9,256 nucleotides of DNA from an uncultured Eubacteriales bacterium (GTDB taxonomy: Bacteria; Bacillota; Clostridia; Christensenellales; Borkfalkiaceae). Positions 1-7,110 of the stretch are shown here, piece after piece. Position numbers and translations under genes: made by a program. The stretch is from positions 1 to 9,256 of the forward strand of contig USHO01000040.1 of assembly GCA_900554485.1 (NCBI GenBank), given 5' to 3'. Each line of letters begins with the position of its first letter. The first letter of the stretch is position 1. The notes beneath the pieces were generated by a model that worked only from the letters and a program-made list of their open reading frames with translations, was not told the DNA's origin and did not search any database.

Positions 1-769
<769 letters not shown>

Positions 770-999
770 AATTTCTTAAAGCCGTTCGTCTTCCGACAAA
801 CAACTGCTCTAACGTTTTTGCGTCTTTTTGCTGACTGCTTTAGGATGTATATTGCTATACACTCAATTTGAAATTAACAGAAACATTTTTGCTTTACGAT
901 TGCTCGTAATCTCTTAGTTTCAATTCATTTCCTTCTATTCAATTTTTAATCTGCATTGGTAAACAGTACCGTTTACCTGAGCGCCATCTCGTCGACAGC
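770..999 (-). other. 16S rRNA leader (external transcribed spacer)
   Basis: This is the transcribed spacer between the predicted rrn start (about 999) and the mature 16S 5' end (769), roughly 230 nt. It is AT-rich and has no credible reading frame. Two hairpins are visible: a small TGTATA/TATACA stem with a TTGC loop at 845-860, and a 10-bp stem at 781-804 next to the 16S 5' end. No clear boxA antitermination site was found. Leaders of this length in Firmicutes normally hold processing and antitermination signals; that role is assumed from position. Confidence 0.7.
781..804 (-). ncRNA. leader hairpin beside 16S 5' end
   Basis: In the minus-strand transcript the arm GUUGUUUGUC (804-795) pairs with GACGAACGGC (790-781) along all 10 positions, three of them G-U, closing a GGAA tetraloop (794-791) of the GNRA type. 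It ends 11 nt before the 16S 5' end. Position and stability suggest a leader folding or processing element, for example part of the stem recognised by RNase III or a chaperone helix for the 16S 5' domain. The pairing is seen in the sequence; the role is inferred. Confidence 0.5.
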
Positions 1000-1005
1000 C
1001 TGCTC

Positions 1006-1035
1006 ATTCTATCACATCCCTATAAGGACTGTCAA
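1006..1035 (-). promoter_or_regulatory. rRNA operon promoter
   Basis: On the minus strand there is a consensus -35 TTGACA (1035-1030), an 18-bp spacer and a -10 TAGAAT (1011-1006, 5 of 6 matches). TGA directly before the -10 makes it an extended -10 (TGn). Transcription would start near 999, about 230 nt before the mature 16S. Strong consensus boxes, an AT-rich block upstream and the position in front of the 16S gene support a housekeeping-sigma rrn promoter. A second tandem promoter, common in rrn operons, was not convincingly seen closer to the gene. Confidence 0.8.
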
Positions 1036-1080
1036 GCATTTTTCAATGATTTTCGATAAATTTTTTAATTTTATTTTTTT
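1036..1080 (-). promoter_or_regulatory. UP-element-like A/T tract block
   Basis: The 45 bp directly upstream of the rrn -35 box are almost wholly A and T on the minus strand, with runs of A7, A4, A6 and A5 broken by short T stretches. This is the composition and place expected for an UP element contacted by the RNA polymerase alpha C-terminal domains. It is a call from composition and position only. Confidence 0.55.
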
Positions 1081-1216
1081 GGTCGTTTTATCTGCCGTTT
1101 CCGTCGGTCGAAAAGGCGTATTTTCCGCAGTTTTTAAGATGTTTACGCAATATAACGCTTAATATCGTCGATTTCGGATTTTTGAAAAACAACGCCTTTT
1201 TTGTTCCGCACGGATT

Positions 1217-4200
1217 TCAGGCAGATTCGGCGGGAGCAATATCGCCGTCTTTACAGTGTACGGTATATTCCCCTGCATAATCATCCCAGTCGTCGGTTTT
1301 CTCGATATTGTTCCACTCCTCTACCGTTCCGTCAAAGTTTACAGACGTGAGATCGATGCACCTCATAAACGCCATTTTCCCTATAAACGTAACCCCGCGA
1401 TGAATATTTACTTCGGTAATATTCAACCCCGCAAACACAAAATCGGATATGCGGGTAACTTCGTCGGGTATAACGAGACTCGTAATCGGTTCGTCATCAA
1501 CATAAAGAGTAGTATTTATGTTGAATGCAATCGCCCCCGTCATGTTCACCGAACACCACGACGCAAGGTCGACGATGTGAATTTCCTTAACAACGGACGA
1601 ATAAGCGGCTCTGAATGCGTTTGCATCTATCGTTTTTATATTCTTTCCGAACCGCACGACCCTTGCACTTGTAAACGCCCCCTCACCTATTGTGGTAACG
1701 CCGTCGCCGAGAACAACCGTAGTAAGATTATACGACCAGGCGAACGCCGACTGACCGATCACTGCAACCCCGTTACCCAAATCGAGATTAATCAGATTAT
1801 TGCAATGAGAAAATGCCGCGTAACCTATTTCACGCACGGAGTCGGAAAGAGAAACATCTGTCAGAGATGTACAGTATATGAATGCCCATTTCCCTATATT
1901 TACCACGCCTTCTTTCACGGTCAACGTCTTGAGTCTTGATTTTTCAAATGCGGATTCGCCTATCGTACCGACGTCGGACAAAATAAGTGAATCGATTTTA
2001 ATGCCGTAAAAAGCATACGGCTTAATCTCGTCGACGACACCGTCGATAACCAAATCGACAACCTGCCCGCCACCGACGTAGAGATAACCGGCATATGCCA
2101 ACGGATTGGCATCTTTTGTCGCAAAATCTATGTCGCACCACGATTCGATACTATCGGTATATATGCCTGTCAGCGCAGGACAATCGGCGAACGCCTGATC
2201 GCCCACGGTTTTTACGTCGTTACCGAATTTAACCGAAACAAGAAGTTTATACCCCTGAAACGCCGATGCGGGAATATCGCCGCCTGTTATCGTCAGATCG
2301 GTAAGATAGTCTTTGCTCAGACATTCAAGCGCAATTCCCGGCACGACGGCTTTCGATATAATCGCTTTCTCAAATATTCCCGTTCCTACACCGGTAAGCG
2401 TATCCGGTAAATTTACCTCTTCGAGTTTAGACCAGCCGGAGAATGCAGAATCGACGATCGTTTCGGTACCGATAAGCGTAAGCGACTTTACGCATGTCGC
2501 GGACGCAGACAAGGTAATATGTTTTACGTCATATGTCAGGTCGAGACTACCCGAATATTGTCTGTCGATGATAGTTCCGAACGCCCTTGCCAAATCAAAT
2601 TCGGTCTTCGAGGTTACGGCTCGCATATCGACGCAGTTATAAAACGCGCTCCTGTCGACGGTGCAACCTTCGGGTATCCGTATTTCGTAAATCGAACCCC
2701 CGTAAGCAAACGGGGCGATATACGTTATCTTTTCCGTCCTGTTTTCAAGATCGACGAAAGTTTTGCCGCAACGATCTTTTACAATACCGAACGTACCGTC
2801 GTTAAATTCTACATTATCTTCATCGGGCGAAAACACATAGCGTTTTACGTTTAATATCGGAGAATACCAATACTCCTGCTTCACATATGTTCCGGTCTCC
2901 TCATAACCGACGTTCCACCATTTGTCCGCAGTATTCTCCGGCAATTTCTCTCCGCCGTATGCGATATTGAAATAGTGTTTCGGACACATATTAAGACTCT
3001 GTTCGATAACAAAGAAAGCCTTCGTTCCGAGCGTGGTGACGGAAGACGGAATGTAAACGTAATCGAACGTTCTGCCGAAAAACGCCTTAGAGCAGATTTC
3101 GGTTATTCCGTACGGTATAATAAGTTTGTTTATGTGATATTCACCCGTACTTGCGGCAATTTTCGTGACGGGTAATCCGTTATAATACGCACGTATCGCA
3201 ACGTCTTCGGTTTCGCCGAGATCATCGGCAGAACCCGGAAACGTAACGCTGTAAGACTTTTTGTCGGAATTAAGGGTATAAATCAACCCTTCGGTAGCAT
3301 GCTCGTACACGGCGACAAGCGTTACGTCGCGGTCGGTTCCGAGAGGTATTTCGGTTATAACTTCGCCGTCTCCGTCCGAAATCTTCCAGCCGGTGAAAAT
3401 ATAATTTTTCGGCGGATTCGCTTTTATGTCCGATACGTCGAACGTATCGAGTTTCGTATATTTACAATCGTATTCGCCGTCAGGCGTTCCGTTGCCGGTC
3501 TCAAATACGGCATGATGATATTTTTCGTAATACGCATAAACTTTAACGTCGCCCGTAAGTCTTACATAGGTTATTATGTTCGTCAACGCCTCGTCTGAAC
3601 ACCAGCCGATTGCCTTATAGCCTTCCACATCGGGCAACTTACCGAGAGTATACGAATAACCGCTTACAAGTTTTTCGGGCACCTGCGGCGCAAAATCAGG
3701 CATAACGTGAGTCACGCGATATAATTTCATAAAGCACGCATACACGGTATAACCGTTGCACGTATCGGCGGTATAAGCAATCGTCCATTGATATACGACT
3801 TTGGTAAATCCGGAATCGCTGTACCACCCGGAGAATTCGTACCCCTCTTTTGTCGGGGTTTTTAACTTCGCTCTTTCTTCAATGGTATGCCAGCCAAGGA
3901 ACGTATAACCTTTGCGTTGAAGAGTTCCGAAATCGGCAACGCGCACAGTGAAATTATAGTTACGCACATGAGTTTCGACGGTGGCTCCGTCGTAATTCGG
4001 ATTGAGTTTTACGTTGAACGTCTTTAATGTGAATTTTACCCAAAGACTTAAATCTCGTGCGGGCATCGCATCGGAATCGAAACGTGTTGCATCGTTAAAA
4101 TACCGATCGGAAACAAACCAGCCGTCAAAATTATATCCCGCCTTGTCGAATCCGCTTAAAACAGGAACAGGCAAACCGAGAGACTCTCCGAACGTGACCT

Positions 4201-6583
4201 GTTTATCGTCTGCAAGATAATAGTCGAGCCCTCTGCCGTCATACGACCTTTTCTGCATATATACCGTAAGGCGATATTCGTTTATTTCAAACTTCGGAAC
4301 GAAAGTCATATCGGAAGTTACGGTGATTTCGTCGCCGGCAGCATACTCGCCGCCGCAGAGCCAGCCGATAAAAGTATACCCCTCTCTTTCGCAACCGAAA
4401 TCGGCAACGGTATACATATTGCCGACAACGATATAAAACGTAATGTTTTCGGTTTTGCCGCCTTTTTCGACGGCAAAATCAAGAGTTTTGACGTCGAAAG
4501 TAGTCTGCCGCCATTCTCCGTCTAAGCGGGAATCCGAACACGGACGAACTTTTACTATCGTATCTCCGCCACGGGTAAATTCAAGCGTTACCGAAGTTTT
4601 GTCGGTAAAATATGTTCTGCCGTAAAATTCGTATTCGTAATATTCCGCATCGGGAACGGCATTCCATGAGAGCACGTTTTTATTTTTGGTAAATTCGCAA
4701 ACACCCTCGATCGCCCCGACATCGGACACCGCAAGGACTTTCGGCGAACCGTTGCGAGGAATAAACCAATGATCTTCGTCAAGTAAAATTTCGTCGCTCG
4801 CCGCGGTAAAACACGACGTATTGGTTCCGCTGTTTAAGGTTATCGCAAAATCGGCATATCTTGCCTCGCCTATTTCCCCGACGATATTCAACCCGACTGC
4901 ATAGCTATCGGCAATCGATGCGTCGAAATTTGCGCCCGCAAAGCCGCCGTATTTACCTGACGCTATCGACCAGCCGATGAACGACGGATCGAAAGTCCTG
5001 CCGTTAACGGTGACTTGTCTTTCCACGCCGCTGTGGCTTATGTCGCCTTTGAAAGCGTTGCCGACGAAACCGCCCGCAATCATAATACCCGATTGATTGT
5101 CTACGATAAGCGACAGCGTTCCGTTATACGAACAGTCGCTTACGGACGAAACCGTATCGTTGACGACGTTCGTTTTACCGACGAATCCGCCGACGTTTAT
5201 GCGGTCATATTTATCGTAAATCGTTCCGCCGATGTCGACAGAGGAGAGCGATTTTTCGATTATGCCGTAATTCTCGCCGACGACCGACGCTATCGCCGCC
5301 TCGGAAGACGTGCCCAGCACAAAACCCTCGTAAACGAGGTTGAACGTAAACACGCCCGTTACCGCAGCGTTTTTTATCGTGCCGACATTGTAAGAACAGA
5401 CAAGTCCGAATTTAAGCGAACACGGAGATTTGTCTAATTTCGTATTATCCGCCGTGAGCGTTACGGACGAGCGGAAAGCCTCGATCGTTCCCGAGTTTTC
5501 GCCGACGGCGGTTACAAACCCGGTCATATCTCCGCCGAACGAACAATTTTTTATAATTCCTTTGTTGCTGCGGACGAAAATCGGATTGACGGCGGAGTAA
5601 TAACCAGTAAATTCGCCTTCCAACGAGGAATTTACGATATTGCCTTTATTCAAACCGAAAAGCGGAGAAGAATTCTTCGTCGAAACGATATTTTTAAGCA
5701 CAAGTCCGTCTATAACCGCGTTTTCGCCGAGATCGAAGAGCGTCCGATCTATTTTCGCTCCGTCTATAACAGCGTCCTTTTCCGCCTTTATGCTGCCAGA
5801 AAACTCAACCTTTTTATCGTCGACAGCAGGCATTTCCACGGCAAGAACCGCATCGGAAAAGTCGTTATCTCTTTTTACGACGTAATTTTTGTCGGGAAAC
5901 ACGGCTATGTTGGCAAGGTGCGCGGCGTTCGCTATGCCGTAAGGATTATCAAAAGTTCCGCTACCGGATGCGAACAGATCGAAATCGAAACGCATCCCGG
6001 CGGAATCCGAATCGTACCTGTTTTTTTCGGCTTTGGCTACCAGAGATACAGAATGTTCGCCGACCGAAATATTTTCTATCGTGAACGAGCACGCCGATAC
6101 GTCGAGTTCGTTTTCTGTTCCGTCGACGGTAAGAACGTATTTTTTCGCGCCCGCAACGGCATCCCATTTAACCGTATCTACGGAAACGGACAATACGGGC
6201 GTTTCGAGTTTCGTACCTTCTTCATACGGAAGGTCTCCATTATCCGTTCTGTAATTCTTGGTTATTCCGCCGACGGTTATCGTAAGAGTTCCTTCACTTA
6301 TGTTTCCGGAACACAATTCGGAATTTTCGCCGAAGAGTTCGGTGTAGAAAACTATCGTTCCGTCGGTAAAAGCATATGTCCCCGACGCTCCGTCCTCATC
6401 TCTCCATACGCCGTCGGACAAATCGAAATATTCGGATTTGTTCAGCGCGCCGTCTTCGTAAAGATAATACTTGCCGTCAACGTTAGTTTTATCTTTACCC
6501 GAACCGGTTTTACAAGCCGCAAAGACAAACAGCGACGTTACAAGCGCGACTAACAAAACCGCAATGCGAATCGGTTTTTTCAT
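1217..6583 (-). CDS. giant repeat-rich surface lipoprotein (GLUG / InlB B-repeat / BspA-type LRR)
   Basis: A 1788-residue lipoprotein, probably displayed on the outer face of the membrane for adhesion or ligand binding. Residues 1-24 form a lipoprotein signal peptide (MKK, hydrophobic core, lipobox FAAC with Cys24); Phe at -3 is slightly unusual. Then follow: about 35-112, a small beta-rich domain; 126-205, an Fn3-like module; about 205-570, beta-helix sequence with GLUG motifs (G-x-N-x-G-x-I); 620-705, a second Fn3-like module; 715-1095, InlB-type B repeats (GYxFxGW); about 1125-1760, BspA-type LRRs with about 17 'xAFxxC/G' motifs, ending in the family-typical EEWNNI...VHCKDG tail. There is no LPXTG or other C-terminal anchor. 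The start is fixed by AGGAG (6598-6594), 10 nt before ATG, and by the signal peptide. It has its own control region with a homopolymer that may make it phase variable. Domains are recognised by eye; the ligand is unknown. Confidence 0.93.
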   Translation of the reverse strand: MKKPIRIAVLLVALVTSLFVFAACKTGSGKDKTNVDGKYYLYEDGALNKSEYFDLSDGVWRDEDGASGTYAFTDGTIVFYTELFGENSELCSGNISEGTLTITVGGITKNYRTDNGDLPYEEGTKLETPVLSVSVDTVKWDAVAGAKKYVLTVDGTENELDVSACSFTIENISVGEHSVSLVAKAEKNRYDSDSAGMRFDFDLFASGSGTFDNPYGIANAAHLANIAVFPDKNYVVKRDNDFSDAVLAVEMPAVDDKKVEFSGSIKAEKDAVIDGAKIDRTLFDLGENAVIDGLVLKNIVSTKNSSPLFGLNKGNIVNSSLEGEFTGYYSAVNPIFVRSNKGIIKNCSFGGDMTGFVTAVGENSGTIEAFRSSVTLTADNTKLDKSPCSLKFGLVCSYNVGTIKNAAVTGVFTFNLVYEGFVLGTSSEAAIASVVGENYGIIEKSLSSVDIGGTIYDKYDRINVGGFVGKTNVVNDTVSSVSDCSYNGTLSLIVDNQSGIMIAGGFVGNAFKGDISHSGVERQVTVNGRTFDPSFIGWSIASGKYGGFAGANFDASIADSYAVGLNIVGEIGEARYADFAITLNSGTNTSCFTAASDEILLDEDHWFIPRNGSPKVLAVSDVGAIEGVCEFTKNKNVLSWNAVPDAEYYEYEFYGRTYFTDKTSVTLEFTRGGDTIVKVRPCSDSRLDGEWRQTTFDVKTLDFAVEKGGKTENITFYIVVGNMYTVADFGCEREGYTFIGWLCGGEYAAGDEITVTSDMTFVPKFEINEYRLTVYMQKRSYDGRGLDYYLADDKQVTFGESLGLPVPVLSGFDKAGYNFDGWFVSDRYFNDATRFDSDAMPARDLSLWVKFTLKTFNVKLNPNYDGATVETHVRNYNFTVRVADFGTLQRKGYTFLGWHTIEERAKLKTPTKEGYEFSGWYSDSGFTKVVYQWTIAYTADTCNGYTVYACFMKLYRVTHVMPDFAPQVPEKLVSGYSYTLGKLPDVEGYKAIGWCSDEALTNIITYVRLTGDVKVYAYYEKYHHAVFETGNGTPDGEYDCKYTKLDTFDVSDIKANPPKNYIFTGWKISDGDGEVITEIPLGTDRDVTLVAVYEHATEGLIYTLNSDKKSYSVTFPGSADDLGETEDVAIRAYYNGLPVTKIAASTGEYHINKLIIPYGITEICSKAFFGRTFDYVYIPSSVTTLGTKAFFVIEQSLNMCPKHYFNIAYGGEKLPENTADKWWNVGYEETGTYVKQEYWYSPILNVKRYVFSPDEDNVEFNDGTFGIVKDRCGKTFVDLENRTEKITYIAPFAYGGSIYEIRIPEGCTVDRSAFYNCVDMRAVTSKTEFDLARAFGTIIDRQYSGSLDLTYDVKHITLSASATCVKSLTLIGTETIVDSAFSGWSKLEEVNLPDTLTGVGTGIFEKAIISKAVVPGIALECLSKDYLTDLTITGGDIPASAFQGYKLLVSVKFGNDVKTVGDQAFADCPALTGIYTDSIESWCDIDFATKDANPLAYAGYLYVGGGQVVDLVIDGVVDEIKPYAFYGIKIDSLILSDVGTIGESAFEKSRLKTLTVKEGVVNIGKWAFIYCTSLTDVSLSDSVREIGYAAFSHCNNLINLDLGNGVAVIGQSAFAWSYNLTTVVLGDGVTTIGEGAFTSARVVRFGKNIKTIDANAFRAAYSSVVKEIHIVDLASWCSVNMTGAIAFNINTTLYVDDEPITSLVIPDEVTRISDFVFAGLNITEVNIHRGVTFIGKMAFMRCIDLTSVNFDGTVEEWNNIEKTDDWDDYAGEYTVHCKDGDIAPAESA
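1304..3211 (-). repeat. BspA-type leucine-rich repeat region within lipoprotein
   Basis: This segment encodes residues 1125-1760. The hallmark is a roughly 23-residue unit with 'I..GAF..C..L..V.L...V..IG', seen most regularly at residues 1438-1660 (SAFQGY, DQAFADC, ESAFEKS, KWAFIYC, AAFSHC, QSAFAWS, EGAFTSA). Two longer 'SWC' variants lie at 1475-1528 and 1668-1720. An irregular insert at about 1192-1290 breaks the first part of the array. This LRR_5 class is frequent in host-associated anaerobes and often mediates attachment; function here is inferred from the family. Confidence 0.85.
3299..4441 (-). repeat. InlB-type B-repeat (Flg_new) array within lipoprotein
   Basis: This segment encodes residues 715-1095. 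The signature G-Y-x-F-x-G-W occurs at residues 735, 816, 892, 914, 988 (GYKAIGW) and 1060 (NYIFTGW), with spacings of 81, 76, 22, 74 and 72 residues. The family is the Listeria-Bacteroides repeat known from internalin B, a compact beta-grasp-like module common in Gram-positive surface proteins. The 22-residue interval shows that one module is shortened. Confidence 0.85.
4874..5686 (-). repeat. GLUG-motif beta-helix region within lipoprotein
   Basis: This segment encodes residues 300-570. Motifs of the form G-x-N-x-G-x-I-x-N recur at residues 310, 338, 361, 396 and 436, and GGFVG/GGFAG blocks occur at 465, 504 and 546. This is the GLUG pattern of right-handed beta-helix modules found in large surface proteins and some IgA-protease-like proteins. 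It likely forms an extended stalk or binding surface. The repeats have diverged at DNA level, so it is not a simple tandem array. Confidence 0.75.
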
Positions 6584-6593
6584 CTTGTTCTTA

Positions 6594-6600
6594 CTCCTTT
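6594..6600 (-). promoter_or_regulatory. RBS of the lipoprotein gene
   Basis: The minus strand reads AAAGGAG, with the AGGAG core at 6598-6594, 10 nt before the ATG at 6583. It fixes the start directly ahead of the MKKPIRIAVLL signal peptide. Confidence 0.8.
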
Positions 6601-6635
6601 TCTATTTTATGACGATCCTGCACTATAATGTCGAA

Positions 6636-6653
6636 AATAAAACGAACCGTGCC
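6636..6653 (+). repeat. partial copy of the element end in the lipoprotein leader
   Basis: Bases 6636-6648 (AATAAAACGAACC) are identical to the inner 13 bp of the left terminal repeat at 6869-6881, in the same orientation. After one mismatch, TGCC continues on both sides, giving 17 of 18 identical positions. The outer 13 bp of the terminal repeat are not recognisable here. It may be a relic of an earlier related insertion or a chance match in AT-rich DNA; it lies in the 5' untranslated region of the large gene. Confidence 0.35.
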
Positions 6654-6677
6654 GAGATTTCCGCAAGGCGGTACTAC

Positions 6678-6700
6678 TTATACAGACCTGTCTTGTATAA
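6678..6700. promoter_or_regulatory. operator-like inverted repeat at predicted lipoprotein start
   Basis: TTATACAGAC (6678-6687), a CT centre, then GTCT (6690-6693), one bulged T and GTATAA (6695-6700) form 10-bp arms that are complementary apart from the single extra T. The dyad lies directly after the TAAAAT -10 candidate (6705-6700) and over the expected transcription start. That is where a repressor operator would sit. It could instead be a small 5' UTR hairpin. No matching regulator is in the window. Confidence 0.4.
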
Positions 6701-6732
6701 TTTTACCATATAATACCCCCCCCCCCCGTCAA
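6700..6732 (-). promoter_or_regulatory. candidate lipoprotein promoter with homopolymeric spacer
   Basis: On the minus strand TTGAC (6732-6728) is followed without a break by G12 (6727-6716), so TTGACG is a 5-of-6 match to -35. Downstream -10 candidates are TATTAT (6715-6710, spacer 11), TATGGT (6710-6705, spacer 16) and TGG-TAAAAT (6705-6700, an extended -10, spacer 21). At the present tract length the better hexamers are badly spaced, so promoter strength should depend on the number of G residues. The hexamers are seen; activity is inferred. Confidence 0.45.
6716..6727. repeat. 12-bp C:G homopolymer, putative phase-variation tract
   Basis: Twelve consecutive C on the plus strand (G12 on the minus strand) lie in the control region of the lipoprotein gene, abutting the -35 core. 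No other homopolymer of G or C of this length occurs in the window. Tracts of this kind are prone to slipped-strand mispairing during replication, and assembled length may be a consensus of mixed lengths. Confidence 0.9.
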
Positions 6733-6751
6733 GTTTTTCAGGGGGAGGGGG
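6716..6751 (+). repeat. C12 / G5-A-G5 foldback
   Basis: C12 (6716-6727) can pair with GGGGGAGGGGG (6741-6751): five G-C pairs, one C-A mismatch and five more G-C pairs, closing a 13-nt loop (6728-6740). The loop contains the complement of the TTGAC -35 core. On the plus strand T7 follows at 6757-6763, so an opposing transcript could terminate here, although no plus-strand gene feeds it. As DNA it could extrude or pause polymerase and favour slippage in the tract. Confidence 0.45.
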
Positions 6752-6785
6752 AGAGGTTTTTTTGAAATTTTCGGGCAAAATTTAT

Positions 6786-6832
6786 ATAAAAATATCGCCT
6801 GCGATGCAACAACGGCGTTGTTTCGCAAGCGA
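6786..6832 (-). terminator. intrinsic terminator, probably of the MATE operon
   Basis: In the minus-strand transcript UCGCUUGCGA (6832-6823) pairs with UCGCAGGCGA (6804-6795) along 10 positions with one U-G pair. Inside this, AACAA (6822-6818) pairs with UUGUU (6812-6808) around a CGCCG loop, with a GCA bulge on the 3' side. UAUUUUUAU (6794-6786) follows at once. This is a good Rho-independent terminator on the minus strand only. It lies 331 bp past the last operon stop codon, with the inverted-repeat element between them, and just ahead of the lipoprotein control region. Confidence 0.75.
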
Positions 6833-6855
6833 CACGATTTATTGAATTATTATGT

Positions 6856-6881
6856 TATGCCAGCCAAGAATAAAACGAACC
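6856..6881 (+). repeat. left terminal inverted repeat
   Basis: This 26-bp arm is identical to the reverse complement of 7111-7136. Matching stops at once on both sides: outside T6855 faces C7137, and inside T6882 faces C7110. Confidence 0.95.
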
Positions 6882-6930
6882 TTGCCAAAACGCCGCTATT
6901 TTCGCGCTTTTTGTCAAATTCTCGTTTGAA

Positions 6931-6948
6931 GTACGTCTGGTACGTCTG
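6931..6948 (+). repeat. tandem 9-bp direct repeat inside the element
   Basis: GTACGTCTG occurs twice back to back (6931-6939 and 6940-6948). The first copy is part of the left member of the internal inverted pair whose partner is TACCAGACGTA at 7050-7060. Repeated sub-terminal motifs of this kind can be transposase binding sites; that role is inferred. Confidence 0.55.
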
Positions 6949-7075
6949 CGCTCGCCTTTACCAAAAATCATCAAAAATATCGACGTTTTGGTTGCTTGCA
7001 AGTCTGACGGCGGATTTTCAGGATAAGACAAGGCGCGCGAACGGGTTAATACCAGACGTATAAGCCGCGAGCGCA

Positions 7076-7102
7076 ACGACGTATTAGCCAAAAATACGTC
7101 GT
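7076..7102. repeat. internal hairpin of the element
   Basis: ACGACGTATT (7076-7085) and AATACGTCGT (7093-7102) are perfect 10-bp inverted arms around the 7-nt loop AGCCAAA. No T tract follows on either strand, so it is not a classic terminator, although it could stop 3' exonucleases on transcripts from the operon. Confidence 0.6.
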
Positions 7103-7110
7103 CAGACCAC

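Noticed and set aside
772..783. GGCTTTAAGAAA on the minus strand as a boxA antitermination site
   Set aside because: It shares only the CTTTAA core, overlaps the leader hairpin and lies 3 nt from the mature 16S end, which is not where boxA is expected.
1256..1939. 227-codon plus-strand open frame
   Set aside because: It lies antisense to the LRR part of the lipoprotein, which has clear repeats and signal peptide in the other frame; the translation has no recognisable domain and an odd, Arg/Tyr-rich composition.
5918..6553. 211-codon plus-strand open frame
   Set aside because: It is antisense to the lipoprotein N-terminus including the signal peptide; its translation is Arg/Phe/Tyr-rich, as expected from a shadow of TCG/GAA-type codons.
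1217..6583. Sortase-anchored cell-wall protein
   Set aside because: There is no LPXTG-like motif, C-terminal hydrophobic helix or basic tail; the protein ends in a polar DGDIAPAESA and has an N-terminal lipobox.
6696..6714. Two TATAAT hexamers on the plus strand (6696-6701, 6709-6714) as a plus-strand promoter
   Set aside because: No -35-like hexamer lies at 16-18 bp upstream of either, and no plus-strand gene follows.
6818..7091. Short open frames on both strands across the inverted-repeat element (78-81 codons)
   Set aside because: They run over the element ends and, on the plus strand, the terminator stem. No RBS of the quality seen elsewhere and no transposase motif were found.
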